A stretch of DNA of 64,000 bases from Filobacillus milosensis (GCF_004402015.1 NZ_SOPW01000001.1:248001-312000), one strand, 5' to 3'; counted from the stretch's first letter, positions 46,571-56,369 are shown. The notes: generated by a model not told the origin, from the sequence alone. Numbers and translations: made by a program.

Positions 46571-47500
46571 TTATTTTCTTTGAACCAGACGTTCTATTTC
46601 TTCTTTTTCAACTCGGCATTGATAACAGTAACTCGTGTATCCATCAGCATGATATGTAAGCCTTTGCTTAGATTTTATCTCAAGTTTTGTCGCTTCCAAA
46701 ATTTCAACTTCCTTTAGCATGGTGTGCTTACCAAAGAAAACTGTTAAAAATAATAATAGAAGCTTTAACTTAGAAATTTTATGGACAATTGTTACATACA
46801 TTCTCTTTTTGTTAATTTTAGCATTGGGAGCAATTTTCATGCCACCACCAAAATAAGGATGATTTGTAATTGTAAGCATCCAAATATTTGATAGAGTATG
46901 CTCTTTACCGTCTATATTTAACTGAATCGTTTTAGGCTGAAACTTAAAAATAGTAAAAAATAACCCAATCACATAAATTAGTGATTTAAGGTGAATCTTA
47001 TTAAACCACTTTTTTATTCTCGAGCGATTAGAACGATCGGCCACTTCAGCATCAAATCCAAACCCTAAACTTGAAGCAAACAAATGAGAGTGTCTCTCGT
47101 TCTGAAAATCCTTTATGTATCGACCAGCCCAATAAGGCTTTAAGTCTGTCTGATTAAATGTTTCTCTAAGGTTCTCTTCTGGTTTAAGTGGCATGCCACA
47201 GCCCCTGGCAAAATCATTACCTGAGCCTACTGGTATAAAAGATAAGGGAACCTTAGGGAAGTCTACCAATCCGTTTAAGACTTCATACATGGTCCCGTCG
47301 CCACCAACCACAAATAGTAGTTCAATAGATTTATGGTAAATTGTTGCAATTTGCTGAGCCAATTCCTCTGCATGTCCTGGATATTCTGTAAAATAAGTTC
47401 TAAATGCGTTAGTCGACGATCTATGTTCTTCAACGAACTTTTTGACGATATGTTCGCCTCTACCATTTCCTGCTGCAGGATTTATTATAAAAACGTACAT
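46571..47500 (-). CDS. ytlR: Diacylglycerol-kinase-like lipid kinase YtlR
   Basis: A 309-residue protein of the DagK/sphingosine kinase type. The N-terminus has NPAAGNGRG, and the nucleotide motif is GGDGTMYEVLNG at about 66-77, followed by IPVGSGNDFARG. It phosphorylates a lipid, probably diacylglycerol or a similar alcohol. It follows ytlQ by 19 bp. amyX, which B. subtilis has near here, is absent. Confidence 0.9.
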   Translation of the reverse strand: MYVFIINPAAGNGRGEHIVKKFVEEHRSSTNAFRTYFTEYPGHAEELAQQIATIYHKSIELLFVVGGDGTMYEVLNGLVDFPKVPLSFIPVGSGNDFARGCGMPLKPEENLRETFNQTDLKPYWAGRYIKDFQNERHSHLFASSLGFGFDAEVADRSNRSRIKKWFNKIHLKSLIYVIGLFFTIFKFQPKTIQLNIDGKEHTLSNIWMLTITNHPYFGGGMKIAPNAKINKKRMYVTIVHKISKLKLLLLFLTVFFGKHTMLKEVEILEATKLEIKSKQRLTYHADGYTSYCYQCRVEKEEIERLVQRK

Positions 47501-47519
47501 AGCTGCTCCCCTCTATCCC

Positions 47520-48443
47520 TTACAACATGTGATCCTCTTCCTCTTTCCATATCGGACGTTTCACAAATGTTTTTTGTGTATGTTCTAAAATCGCCTCTGC
47601 CACTTTCAATTGTTGAAACTTAATAGGATAGTTGGATTGTCTTTGTTCATGAAACCACTGATTATAATTATCATAATCAATGTATTCAGTCTGAAAAGGT
47701 GGTTTCTTTTCCAAAATTCTATGATTCGGGGCAAAGACGATTTTCTTAATTGGAAAATCAAGTTCATGATAGTGAAGCACACTATTAAGCGTTTTCTCCA
47801 TTCTCTTAAGTGAAATTAACGGATTCACTTGATGACTTTCTATACCGTCTTCAACTCGCAACCATTTTCTTTCATCAACGGGCTTATATATGGTATTTGC
47901 AGACTGACCTTCTAACGATGAAATCAACAAAATTTCTGTAGGTGTAATGATAATAACTTCACCTTCAATGACCGCCTTTTTCAATTTAAATATAGGCTGA
48001 TAAAGTACGAGGTATGTATCAGGGAAACGTTGTAAGAAGTATTTTAAGTTAGAGTCCGTTTCATACGCTTTATCTATGTAAGATACTTCTTGTAAAGTAC
48101 TAGAGGCCCATTTTAATTGAAAAGAAAATACCTGTTCTAAAAACAATAACTTTAATTCATTTTCGTTATCAGGTAATGGCAATGAGTCATGATGATTGTC
48201 TTCCAACTCTTGTTCCCATACATTAACGTTTTTATTAGATCGGGAAAACAACTTATTAAAGAATGAAGGCTTTTCTTCCTCGTATTCAGGCTCTTCAAGA
48301 TTTTGAATCTCTTGTTCTGTTTGCCATTGTTTTATAAGTTTTTGGTAATTGTCTTTCTTCATTCTAATAAAATGGCTTGGGTATCGAAACATATCATTTT
48401 CGTATCTAGAAATATAGTCTTGTAATTTTATTAGTTGAGCCAT
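47520..48443 (-). CDS. ytlQ: YtlQ, hypothetical protein
   Basis: A 307-residue soluble protein, charged in its first third, with a central segment LEQVFSFQLKWASSTLQEVSYID. I recognise it by length and by its place between ytlP and ytlR. It may have a restriction-endonuclease-like or NERD-like fold, but I see no firm motif. The ATG at 48443 is preferred over the GTG at 48449, which is part of AAGGTGAGTG. Confidence 0.8.
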   Translation of the reverse strand: MAQLIKLQDYISRYENDMFRYPSHFIRMKKDNYQKLIKQWQTEQEIQNLEEPEYEEEKPSFFNKLFSRSNKNVNVWEQELEDNHHDSLPLPDNENELKLLFLEQVFSFQLKWASSTLQEVSYIDKAYETDSNLKYFLQRFPDTYLVLYQPIFKLKKAVIEGEVIIITPTEILLISSLEGQSANTIYKPVDERKWLRVEDGIESHQVNPLISLKRMEKTLNSVLHYHELDFPIKKIVFAPNHRILEKKPPFQTEYIDYDNYNQWFHEQRQSNYPIKFQQLKVAEAILEHTQKTFVKRPIWKEEEDHML

Positions 48444-48454
48444 AAACACTCACC

Positions 48455-49015
48455 TTATTTCAGATTAAAACTTGCTATAACTTCATATTTTTGTTTTCGA
48501 TCTGGATTGACGCGATATATATTAAATCGATCTATATGAAATTTAAAGTATTTTTCGTCATCTATTTTATTTTCTAAGGCATCCTTTGACATATGTAACT
48601 TACCTTTATCCCATTTTTTTGCTAGTGTAATATGTGGACGATATGGTCGGCTTTCTTCATCGAACTTTAGCTGATTTAATAAATCATCCACCTGCGCTTT
48701 AATAGAAAGTATTTGTTCACTTCTGTTTATTTCAGCATACATAACCCTGGGCTGATCTTCCTTTCCAAAGAAATTTATTCCCTCCACGCTTATATCAAAC
48801 GCTGCGCATTCTACTGTGACTAACTTCCTTTTTAACTCACGCAATTGACTCTTCGATAGCGCGCCTAAAAAGCGAATTGTAATATGAAAATCATCCATAT
48901 GTACCCATTTTCGATAATCAACGTAATGCTCTAAAATCTTTTGCCATTCAGACAAAATTTCTCTACGTTCTTGAGGAACCGGAAATCCAATAAAATAATG
49001 GACATCGTCAGGCAT
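48455..49015 (-). CDS. thpR: RNA 2',3'-cyclic phosphodiesterase ThpR (YtlP)
   Basis: A 186-residue member of the 2H phosphoesterase superfamily. The two HxT motifs are HITIRFLG (near residue 45) and HITLAKKW (near residue 126). It opens RNA 2',3'-cyclic ends. First gene of the ytlP-ytlQ-ytlR run, divergent from ytzE. Confidence 0.93.
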   Translation of the reverse strand: MPDDVHYFIGFPVPQERREILSEWQKILEHYVDYRKWVHMDDFHITIRFLGALSKSQLRELKRKLVTVECAAFDISVEGINFFGKEDQPRVMYAEINRSEQILSIKAQVDDLLNQLKFDEESRPYRPHITLAKKWDKGKLHMSKDALENKIDDEKYFKFHIDRFNIYRVNPDRKQKYEVIASFNLK

Positions 49016-49129
49016 TTAAGTGTCACTTCTCTTTCTTTTTAAAATTTTTTGATTTTTTATTTAATTTTATTGTACAATACTTTTATAATAATAGTACAAA
49101 ATATTCAAATAATTTACAGGGGTGGTTTT

Positions 49130-49354
49130 TTGAGTTACCCATCACAAACGATGTTAAATCGTATTAAAGACATCTATCTGTATTTAAATGAAAATGGAAC
49201 GGCTACCACGAATGAGCTATCTGAACAATTTGGGCTTTCTGACCGTACAATACAACGTGATATTAATGTACTACAGTATAATGGACTCGTTGAAAGCTGC
49301 CGAAAAGGAGAATGGACAACCACTGAGAAAAAAGTCAAGCTTCCAAAAGACTAG
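49130..49354 (+). CDS. ytzE: DeoR-type HTH protein YtzE
   Basis: A 74-residue protein that is only a DeoR-like winged HTH (MLNRIKDIYLYLNENG ... SDRTIQRDINVL). The start is TTG at 49130 with GGGGTGG upstream; the ORF extends upstream but without initiation signals. It ends 4 bp inside the end of the opposite-strand ytzG. Target genes are unknown. Confidence 0.85.
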   Translation: MSYPSQTMLNRIKDIYLYLNENGTATTNELSEQFGLSDRTIQRDINVLQYNGLVESCRKGEWTTTEKKVKLPKD

Positions 49355-50061
49355 TGATTTTGTAAGACTTTTACTTCTTCTTGGCTTAATTCGCGATAAT
49401 CACCAAGCTCCAAAGAAGAATCTAATGATAAACTGCCTATTTTCAATCGCTTTAACTCTTCAACACGATGCCCTCTCGATGAAAACATACGTCTGATCTG
49501 ATGAAACTTGCCTTCTGAGATTGTAACTTTCACTTCTGATATGTCATCTGATTTTATAATTTCAAGTTGAGCCGGTTTAGTTACATAACCGTCTTCTAAT
49601 TCTATGCCTTCTTTAAATGCATGTACATCGTCTTCAGTAACTTGTCCTTTAATTTGAGCCTCATATAGTTTATCGACATGTTTTTGAGGAGATAAAAGTC
49701 GATGAGCTAAATCTCCATCATTTGTTAGGAGCATTAACCCCACTGTATCTTTATCTAATCTGCCAACAGGGAAAACTGAAAAAGGTTCATATTGAGTGTC
49801 AATTAAATCAGTCACACACGTTTCTTTTTTATCTTTCGTGGCAGAAATGACACCCTTAGGTTTATTCATCATAATGTATACGAATTCGCGATAATCTAAC
49901 ACCACACCATTTACGGTGATCTCTGATTCTTCAGGGTTAACATGATGAGAAGAATCTCTAATCGCCTTCCCATCAATAACCACTTTTCCTTTTTTAATTA
50001 GTTGTTTAACGATTTTACGCGATCCAAAACCCTGGTTTGCTAAAACTTTATCTAATCTCAT
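49351..50061 (-). CDS. ytzG: 16S rRNA pseudouridine synthase, RsuA/YtzG type
   Basis: A 236-residue pseudouridine synthase with an N-terminal S4 domain (MRLDKVLANQGFGSRK), the catalytic segment GRLDKDTVGLMLLTNDG and KLYEAQIKG. It probably modifies a uridine in 16S rRNA as RsuA does at 516. The ATG at 50061 has AGGTGG before it; the open frame begins 9 bp earlier. It follows murJ by 17 bp. Confidence 0.92.
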   Translation of the reverse strand: MRLDKVLANQGFGSRKIVKQLIKKGKVVIDGKAIRDSSHHVNPEESEITVNGVVLDYREFVYIMMNKPKGVISATKDKKETCVTDLIDTQYEPFSVFPVGRLDKDTVGLMLLTNDGDLAHRLLSPQKHVDKLYEAQIKGQVTEDDVHAFKEGIELEDGYVTKPAQLEIIKSDDISEVKVTISEGKFHQIRRMFSSRGHRVEELKRLKIGSLSLDSSLELGDYRELSQEEVKVLQNH

Positions 50062-50078
50062 TCGAACCACCTTTCTAT

Positions 50079-51701
50079 TTATGGAAATAGCTTAGATAAA
50101 CGTTTGGCGCGGTTTCCTAGTAGTCTTTCGAGCAAACTTGTTTTATAAGCTAACCATAAATAAACGTATCCGCCGATTGGTACGGCAATCATTAATTGCA
50201 TAATAAATTTAATTTTAGTTGGTTCTTCACCAAATGGTAAGCCTACTAACCATTTTACGAGTAAAACGATAAGGGCCATTATTGAGACTAAAATTGCAAT
50301 TAATAATGACTTTCTATAAAGAGGTCTAAATCTAAACCTTGTTACTCTATAAATCTTATAAACATTCAACCCTGAAGCTACCATTACGCCTAATCCAGTC
50401 GCAATAACAGCACCTTTTGCTTCAAACAAGTAAATTAATGGGTAGTTCAATATTAGTTTAGTTAATAAGCCAATTCCTAAACTAATCACCGCGAAGTTTT
50501 GACGATTGATTCCTTGTAACATTGAAGCACTAACTGTAAATAGAGCAAAAAATAATGCGACTGGTGCATAATAAGCTAATACGGCGCCAGCATAATTTAC
50601 AGCGGTGTCCATTGTATATAAAGCACCGTAAGCTTCTGTTGATAATAGTGATAAACCTACTGCAGCCGGTAACACTAACAGAATGATAATTAAGAATCCT
50701 TGATTAATGTATGCCGTATATTCTTCCTTTTTATTTTCTGTAAAGGATTTGGTGATGGCCGGTAATACTGCCATCGCAAGTCCAATCGCTAGAGTAACTG
50801 GAATAATCACCAGCTTATGCCCATAAAGAGTAATAATTGAAATATACAACTCAGATACATCAGCCAGTCCAATACTAGACATCGCTCGATTAAAAGTAAA
50901 CTGATCAATGATCTGATACATAGGAGTAGCAATACCCACTAATACAAAAGGCCCTGCATAGGATAATAGTTCTTGATACATATCCCTTTTAGGTAGTGGT
51001 TCAGTTGTTTTGCCAGAGTTATTTTGGGCCTCCAGCATTGGTTTTCTTTTTCTATAAATGGCTACAAGAACCATACTAGAAGCGATAGCCCCAATAAATG
51101 CAGCAAAAGCAGCTAATCCTACTGCAAGTCTGACTGATCCATCCATAACTTTAATAACAACGAAAGCTGCTGCTAATACGAAAACAATTCGTACAATTTG
51201 TTCCACAACAATAGATATGGCACTTGGACCCATCGAATTATGTCCTTGGAAATAACCCCGTAATAGACTCATTGGGGTTACAATAATTAGCGCAAAACTA
51301 ACCATTTGAATAACAAATGTCACATCACTCACGGTATTGTCTAAATCATCATCTGAAATGATAATATTTGCTAACCACTCAGCACTGAAAAACATAATAA
51401 GAAAAGCGGTCAATCCTGTTAATGTCATGACTGTTAACCCTGACTTAAACATAGCTTCTTTAGTGGCATGATCCTCTAAGGTATCATATTTGGCTATAAA
51501 TTTCGCCATAGCCATGGGTATGCCTAGAGATGACAGTGTAACGAATAATTGAAATGGATTATAAGCGTATATATATAGTGCACCACCTATTTCTCCAACC
51601 AGCATGTTAAATGGTATAACATAGAGTAAACCTAATACTTTAGATATATAATTAGCGCCGGTTAACATCATGGTTCCGCGCATTAAATTTGAGTTCGACA
51701 T
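50079..51701 (-). CDS. murJ: Lipid II flippase MurJ (YtgP)
   Basis: A 540-residue MOP-superfamily protein with about 14 membrane segments. B. subtilis YtgP is a functional MurJ, which flips lipid II across the membrane. The start segment GTMMLTGANYISKVLGLLY is typical. Upstream of ytzG and divergent from ytfP, as in B. subtilis. Confidence 0.92.
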   Translation of the reverse strand: MSNSNLMRGTMMLTGANYISKVLGLLYVIPFNMLVGEIGGALYIYAYNPFQLFVTLSSLGIPMAMAKFIAKYDTLEDHATKEAMFKSGLTVMTLTGLTAFLIMFFSAEWLANIIISDDDLDNTVSDVTFVIQMVSFALIIVTPMSLLRGYFQGHNSMGPSAISIVVEQIVRIVFVLAAAFVVIKVMDGSVRLAVGLAAFAAFIGAIASSMVLVAIYRKRKPMLEAQNNSGKTTEPLPKRDMYQELLSYAGPFVLVGIATPMYQIIDQFTFNRAMSSIGLADVSELYISIITLYGHKLVIIPVTLAIGLAMAVLPAITKSFTENKKEEYTAYINQGFLIIILLVLPAAVGLSLLSTEAYGALYTMDTAVNYAGAVLAYYAPVALFFALFTVSASMLQGINRQNFAVISLGIGLLTKLILNYPLIYLFEAKGAVIATGLGVMVASGLNVYKIYRVTRFRFRPLYRKSLLIAILVSIMALIVLLVKWLVGLPFGEEPTKIKFIMQLMIAVPIGGYVYLWLAYKTSLLERLLGNRAKRLSKLFP

Positions 51702-51791
51702 TATTTCACCTACATTTTATTGTTCAATCTAACTCTTTTATTTTATCATATATTATAGACAGATAAACGAATAGAAAGGCATGAAGCCAAA

Positions 51792-53060
51792 TTGAAATAT
51801 GATGTAGTAGTTATAGGTGGAGGCCCGTCCGGTTTAATGGCAGCTATAACGGCTGGTAGAAATGGAGCCAAAACCTTACTTATTGAAAAAGGAAATAAAC
51901 TCGGTAGAAAACTGGCGATTAGTGGTGGCGGGCGTTGTAATGTGACGAATGTTTTGCCAGATAATGAACTCATTGCCCACATTCCAGGGAACGGAAAATT
52001 TTTATATAGTGCCTTTTCAATCTTTAATAATTCTTCAATCATTGAATACTTTGAGTCATTAGGTGTGAAATTGAAGGAAGAAGATAAAGGACGAATGTTT
52101 CCTGTGAGTGATAGTGCTAAGACGGTGGTAAGTACTTTGGTGAAGCAGTTAGATGTACTTGGCGTTGATCAAAAACTTAACACAAAGTGCGATGCGGTAC
52201 ATTACGGTGAAGAGACGCATGAAGTCATTTTAGAGAATGAAAAAGTGTCGACTTCTTGTGTGGTCATAGCCGTGGGTGGAAAGTCTGTTCCAAACACTGG
52301 AAGTGAAGGACAAGGCTATGCATGGGCTAAAAAAGCAGGGCACACCATTACGGAACTCTACCCAACTGAGGTTCCAATGACGTCGAATGAAAAATTCATT
52401 AAAGATAAAACCTTACAGGGGCTATCCTTACGTGATGTAGAAATTACAGCATTAAAACCCAACGGCAAGCCAATTAAATCACACCGCTGGGATATTCTAT
52501 TTACTCACCAAGGGTTATCTGGACCCGCTTCATTAAGACTCAGTCAATATGTCGTTAAAGCTTTAAAGCAATTTAAAGTCGATAACATTGATGTTAATGT
52601 CGACTGCTTCCCAGATGAAGGTGAGCAAAACCTAGCAGACAAGTTGATGAAGCAAGCCAAAGAGCAACCGAATAAATCAGTTAAACAAGTTTGGAAAGGC
52701 ACGGTCCCTGAACGCTATCTAATTTTCTTAATGGAGCAAATTGGTTTAGACTCAAGCACCACTTATCATCATCTGAAAAAGAAAGAGGTCATGGATCTTG
52801 CTAACCAATTGAAAAGCTTCAGATTAAAAGTAAATGGTACTTTATCCATTGAAAAAGCCTTTATTACTGGTGGAGGGGTTTCACTTAAGGAAATTGTGCC
52901 AAATGAAATGGCTTCGAAGTTGATGGATCGCTTATATTTCTGTGGTGAGATATTAGACATCCACGGATATACTGGTGGCTTTAATATAACAGCCGCATTT
53001 TCGACTGGCTTCGTGGCAGGATTGAATGCAGCCCAGCGAGCGAGTGAAGTTCGAACTTAA
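51792..53060 (+). CDS. ytfP: Flavoprotein of the HI0933/YtfP family
   Basis: A 422-residue FAD protein with the nucleotide-binding motif [13 protein letters not shown], the family signature [20 protein letters not shown] and a C-terminal [15 protein letters not shown]. BaiN-type relatives reduce alkenes, but the role of YtfP is unknown. The start is TTG at 51792, with AAAGG about 13 nt before it. It is divergent from murJ. Confidence 0.9.
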   Translation: MKYDVVVIGGGPSGLMAAITAGRNGAKTLLIEKGNKLGRKLAISGGGRCNVTNVLPDNELIAHIPGNGKFLYSAFSIFNNSSIIEYFESLGVKLKEEDKGRMFPVSDSAKTVVSTLVKQLDVLGVDQKLNTKCDAVHYGEETHEVILENEKVSTSCVVIAVGGKSVPNTGSEGQGYAWAKKAGHTITELYPTEVPMTSNEKFIKDKTLQGLSLRDVEITALKPNGKPIKSHRWDILFTHQGLSGPASLRLSQYVVKALKQFKVDNIDVNVDCFPDEGEQNLADKLMKQAKEQPNKSVKQVWKGTVPERYLIFLMEQIGLDSSTTYHHLKKKEVMDLANQLKSFRLKVNGTLSIEKAFITGGGVSLKEIVPNEMASKLMDRLYFCGEILDIHGYTGGFNITAAFSTGFVAGLNAAQRASEVRT

Positions 53061-53067
53061 ATCTTGT

Positions 53068-53097
53068 AAAAAATCCGCCTTGAGGGGCGGATTTTTT
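53068..53097 (+). terminator. Terminator after ytfP
   Basis: AAAAATCCGCC with a complementary GGCGGATTTTT and six T residues. Confidence 0.92.
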
Positions 53098-53135
53098 GTG
53101 TCCTAAGCAAATTCACTGGCGGTTCTAACATCGAA

Positions 53136-53164
53136 ATAAAAAGGTCCATGCCTCAGCATGAACC
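53136..53164 (-). terminator. Terminator of the GntR-ABC operon
   Basis: On the minus strand GGTTCATG and CATGGACC form a stem with loop CTGAGG, followed by TTTTTAT, just after the last gene of the operon. Confidence 0.85.
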
Positions 53165-53170
53165 CTCTCA

Positions 53171-54322
53171 TTACTTAAATTCCACGAAATCGAAATATAC
53201 AAATTCTAAATCAGGATTGTCTCCAGAGACAATCTTACCTTCATACACGACATCTCCGGATTGTACATCAAAGACCTTCACTTTAGAATTGTGAACAATA
53301 TACAATTGACCATCCTTAACAGTTTTTAAGATATTTGTTCTTTGCTTGCCTACCTCAATTGTTATTGAGTCCTCAAACGATTCGCTCTCAACGTTATAAG
53401 GCTTCATCACTAAATCGCCTTGTTCTGTATATACTTCAAAATATAAATATTTTCCGTCAAACATGGCTGCAAGTCCATATTCTTTTTGAGATAAATCTAG
53501 CTTTTTATCTTCACCTGTTTCAGTATTGTAAGCTAATAATTCACTTTCTCTGTCGGTAACCCTCATACCATCTGTTCCTTCTTCTACTGTTTCAAGCTGA
53601 TCTCTGAACAGTAGGTATTGCATTGGTGCATAATTAACCGATTCTCCAAGTTGACTTATGTTAACATACTGATTCTTTTTGTTAGATTGTTTACTCTCTA
53701 TTAAAACTGTTTCATTTTCAATACTTCCACTATTAGGGTTAATTGTTAAGTCAACAATTGAAATATTTTGAGATTGATGATTACGCTTTTTAATATAAAT
53801 ATGAACGTTTGAATCAACATATTGAATGTCTACAATGTGACTCATTTCTTTAACAGTAACTTCAAATTCCTTTTCTTCTTTTGATTCTTTATTTAACATT
53901 GAAATCTCTAATTCATGCTGTGCTTCACTTTGCTCATACTCATAATCTTCTTTTACCAAAATAAGATATTGATCATCTTCATAAAGATTATTATGAACAT
54001 ATTGCGTTCCACGCATGAAATCTGGGTACTTTTCACGCAATCTCTGACGAGTAAAATTATATTGTCCTTCAAAACGCTCAACAATATTTAATTCAGACGA
54101 ATATTCGATACCTTGATTAGTAAGTACAAACCGATCATTAACTTCCTCATGACTGTATGTCCCTCTAATGATCAGGTTATCAATTAATTCTTCTTCTCCT
54201 TTAACTTTTTCGATGTGATATCTTGGCAGGTCATTGGTTACCATCGCAGACTGAACATAATAAGTTCCTAAACTACCAAGAATTAATATCATTACGATCG
54301 TCGATTTTATAAACTTTTTCAA
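53171..54322 (-). CDS. Membrane-anchored extracytoplasmic protein of the ABC operon
   Basis: A 383-residue protein with an N-terminal signal/anchor (about 6-24). The rest is polar, beta-rich and has repeated YxLxxx-type strands, perhaps a beta-propeller. I recognise no family. It follows the permease by 12 bp and is the last gene of the GntR-ABC operon, so it may be an external component of the transporter. Confidence 0.75.
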   Translation of the reverse strand: MKKFIKSTIVMILILGSLGTYYVQSAMVTNDLPRYHIEKVKGEEELIDNLIIRGTYSHEEVNDRFVLTNQGIEYSSELNIVERFEGQYNFTRQRLREKYPDFMRGTQYVHNNLYEDDQYLILVKEDYEYEQSEAQHELEISMLNKESKEEKEFEVTVKEMSHIVDIQYVDSNVHIYIKKRNHQSQNISIVDLTINPNSGSIENETVLIESKQSNKKNQYVNISQLGESVNYAPMQYLLFRDQLETVEEGTDGMRVTDRESELLAYNTETGEDKKLDLSQKEYGLAAMFDGKYLYFEVYTEQGDLVMKPYNVESESFEDSITIEVGKQRTNILKTVKDGQLYIVHNSKVKVFDVQSGDVVYEGKIVSGDNPDLEFVYFDFVEFK

Positions 54323-54334
54323 TGTAATCCCTCC

Positions 54335-55171
54335 CTACACTCTTACTTTATCGTTTAGTAATTTTCTACTGATGATCATAGACAAAGCTAATGCTATTAA
54401 ACTAACGACAACTTCAATCCAGAATATTTCACTTAAATAGAAGTAGTGATCTAAGAACCACTCCTCATTAATAATGATTGGAGATAAGACTAAGCCAACC
54501 ATAGCCAATCCATATAAAATACCTAAAGCAATGCCTTTAATTCTAAAGCTTCTTTCCAGAAGAATCACAGTAAAGATTACGACCACAGACAGGATACCTG
54601 TGCCATAAAATATAAGAAACTCATCAAAATTCGTTGGCAATAAAATACGTGTAAAAGGATAAGTGTTCATTAATTGATTGAAGTACACTTCTTGTCTCAG
54701 ATCATCCGGAATCAACAAATTAAAAACTGAACGTTCAATAAGTATTGCGACTAATTGAAATGCAACTAACCCAAATGTTGCCATTAGAACTGTAGTTAAT
54801 TTGGATAGAAAGATATTAAACCTTTCTGTAGGTAACATTAATAATCGATAAACAAAAGTATTCTTGCCTAACCAATCGCGATACCAAATTAAGAAGATAT
54901 AGAACAGAATCGCACCTACACAGATGAAAATAGGTCCAAAGAACAATATGTTCCCCATTACTGCACCGAACGAAATGGTATCAAAATTCATCAAAGCTTG
55001 TTCTCTTGTTAATTGTTCGTTCTCCATATATTGATTAAATTTACTCATAAAAGTACTTGTCTCATAGAAAACTGCCCCTAATTGAACAACTAGCACAAAG
55101 CCCATTAGAGCAAATAACAATTTAGACATACGATTAAATTCAAAATTAGCTAACTTAATAAAATTCTTCAT
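54335..55171 (-). CDS. ABC transporter permease (YtrC/YtrD-like)
   Basis: A 278-residue membrane protein with about six segments and a large external loop (about 30-80). It overlaps the ATPase gene by 4 bp. The architecture matches ABC-2 permeases associated with YtrA-type GntR regulators. Confidence 0.85.
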   Translation of the reverse strand: MKNFIKLANFEFNRMSKLLFALMGFVLVVQLGAVFYETSTFMSKFNQYMENEQLTREQALMNFDTISFGAVMGNILFFGPIFICVGAILFYIFLIWYRDWLGKNTFVYRLLMLPTERFNIFLSKLTTVLMATFGLVAFQLVAILIERSVFNLLIPDDLRQEVYFNQLMNTYPFTRILLPTNFDEFLIFYGTGILSVVVIFTVILLERSFRIKGIALGILYGLAMVGLVLSPIIINEEWFLDHYFYLSEIFWIEVVVSLIALALSMIISRKLLNDKVRV

Positions 55172-55857
55172 CCGCGATACACCTCCCGCATAACATCAAT
55201 CACAGATTTACCTTCATCTTCACGCATGGTTTCTGTGTTAAATTCTTTATAGATCGTCCCGTTATCTAGCAATACCGCTTTATCTATTAAGTGTTCAATA
55301 TCATTGATTTCATGAGTGGTAATAATAACACCACGATCTTCTATTAAATGACTCGTAAATACTTCAGCAATCTGCTCTCGAGTAAAAATATCAATACCTG
55401 AGAATGGCTCATCCATTAAAATATAATCTACATCTAACGCCAAACCCATTAATAGATTAACCTTCGCTGTATTACCTTTTGATAAACTTGAAATCTTATC
55501 TTTCTTTTTCAAATTGAAGAAGTCCAATAATTCATTAGCTCGACTTTGATTCCAAGACGTATAAAAATCATCCATGAACTCCATCGCTTCTTCTATTTTC
55601 ATATTTGGAAGCATTGTAGCCGCATCAGGGATGAAAGCTACTTTTTCAAATGTTTTCTTGGTAACTTTTTCACCATCAACTAATATCTCACCCGATTGAA
55701 CCGGTGTTAATTTCATAATGGCATTCATGATCGTCGTTTTTCCGACACCATTGACACCGATTAGGCATGTTATTTCACCTTTATTAGCTGTAAAATTCAC
55801 ACCATCTAATACAACTTTTCGACCGTATTTTTTTACAACATTTTTAAACTCAATCAT
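55168..55857 (-). CDS. ABC transporter ATP-binding protein (YtrB-like)
   Basis: A 229-residue ATPase with Walker A GVNGVGKTT (34-42), a degenerate signature SLSKGNTAKVN (SKGN in place of SGGQ) and Walker B YILMDEP. This variant signature is common in the YtrB/BcrA branch. Overlaps the regulator by 8 bp and the permease by 4 bp. Confidence 0.93.
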   Translation of the reverse strand: MIEFKNVVKKYGRKVVLDGVNFTANKGEITCLIGVNGVGKTTIMNAIMKLTPVQSGEILVDGEKVTKKTFEKVAFIPDAATMLPNMKIEEAMEFMDDFYTSWNQSRANELLDFFNLKKKDKISSLSKGNTAKVNLLMGLALDVDYILMDEPFSGIDIFTREQIAEVFTSHLIEDRGVIITTHEINDIEHLIDKAVLLDNGTIYKEFNTETMREDEGKSVIDVMREVYRG

Positions 55858-56233
55858 CTAAATCCCCCTTTTCTTTGCCATATTTCTGTTTGACTAAATT
55901 TAGAGCATCATCTAAAGGAACGTTAATCGACTTAACGGAATGAACAAACTCATTGACTGCTTGAATAATTAATTCATCTCTTAAGTCCTGTAAGATATTT
56001 TCATCAGACGTTACACGACTTGGTTGATTTCGTTCAGTTTTAATCAAACCCTCTTCCTCCATTTCCTTGAAAGCCCGCTGTGCAGTATTTGGATTAATCT
56101 TTAACTGATTCGCTAATTCTCTTCTAGAAGGAATCGCTTGCCCAGGTTCTAAGAAACCCTTCGCAATTTGATTTTTAAAATGACGAATCACTTGCACATA
56201 AACGGGATCACGATTATTAAACTTGATTTTCAT
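55850..56233 (-). CDS. GntR-family regulator (YtrA-like)
   Basis: A 127-residue protein with an N-terminal winged HTH (about 10-75; GQAIPSRRELANQLKINPNTAQRAF) and a short C-terminal helical part, as in the YtrA subfamily that heads ABC operons. The ATG at 56233 follows GGGAGTGAG. Three matching palindromes upstream are its likely operators; YtrA-type proteins usually repress their own operon. Confidence 0.92.
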   Translation of the reverse strand: MKIKFNNRDPVYVQVIRHFKNQIAKGFLEPGQAIPSRRELANQLKINPNTAQRAFKEMEEEGLIKTERNQPSRVTSDENILQDLRDELIIQAVNEFVHSVKSINVPLDDALNLVKQKYGKEKGDLDD

Positions 56234-56257
56234 GAACTCTCACTCCCGGTTTTCGAT

Positions 56258-56271
56258 AAGTAAGCTTACTT
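56258..56271. promoter_or_regulatory. Perfect palindrome between O1 and the gntR start
   Basis: AAGTAAGCTTACTT is a 14-bp perfect palindrome immediately beside O1 in the GntR 5' leader. Whether it is a protein site is unknown. Confidence 0.4.
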
Positions 56272-56272
56272 T

Positions 56273-56294
56273 GTGTATTAATGGGTTAATACAC
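56273..56294. promoter_or_regulatory. GntR operator O1
   Basis: GTGTATTAA and TTAATACAC, perfect 9-bp arms around 4 nt. It shares TGTATTA-N6-TAATACA with O2 and O3. Confidence 0.8.
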
Positions 56295-56309
56295 CCTCTC
56301 CAAAAAATA

Positions 56310-56329
56310 TGTATTAAGTGCTTAATACA
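56310..56329. promoter_or_regulatory. GntR operator O2
   Basis: TGTATTAA and TTAATACA, perfect 8-bp arms around GTGC; centre 36 bp from that of O1. Confidence 0.8.
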
Positions 56330-56334
56330 CCGAT

Positions 56335-56360
56335 AACTGTATTATATGTTTAATACAGTT
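56335..56360. promoter_or_regulatory. GntR operator O3
   Basis: AACTGTATTA and TAATACAGTT, perfect 10-bp arms around 6 nt. Centre 28 bp from that of O2. It lies mostly inside the spacer of the operon promoter. Confidence 0.8.
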
Positions 56361-56369
56361 TGAAGTCAA
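56341..56369 (-). promoter_or_regulatory. SigA promoter of the GntR-ABC operon
   Basis: On the minus strand TTGACT (56369-56364) and TATAAT (56346-56341) are 17 bp apart. O3 overlaps the spacer and -10, so binding there should block transcription. Confidence 0.88.
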
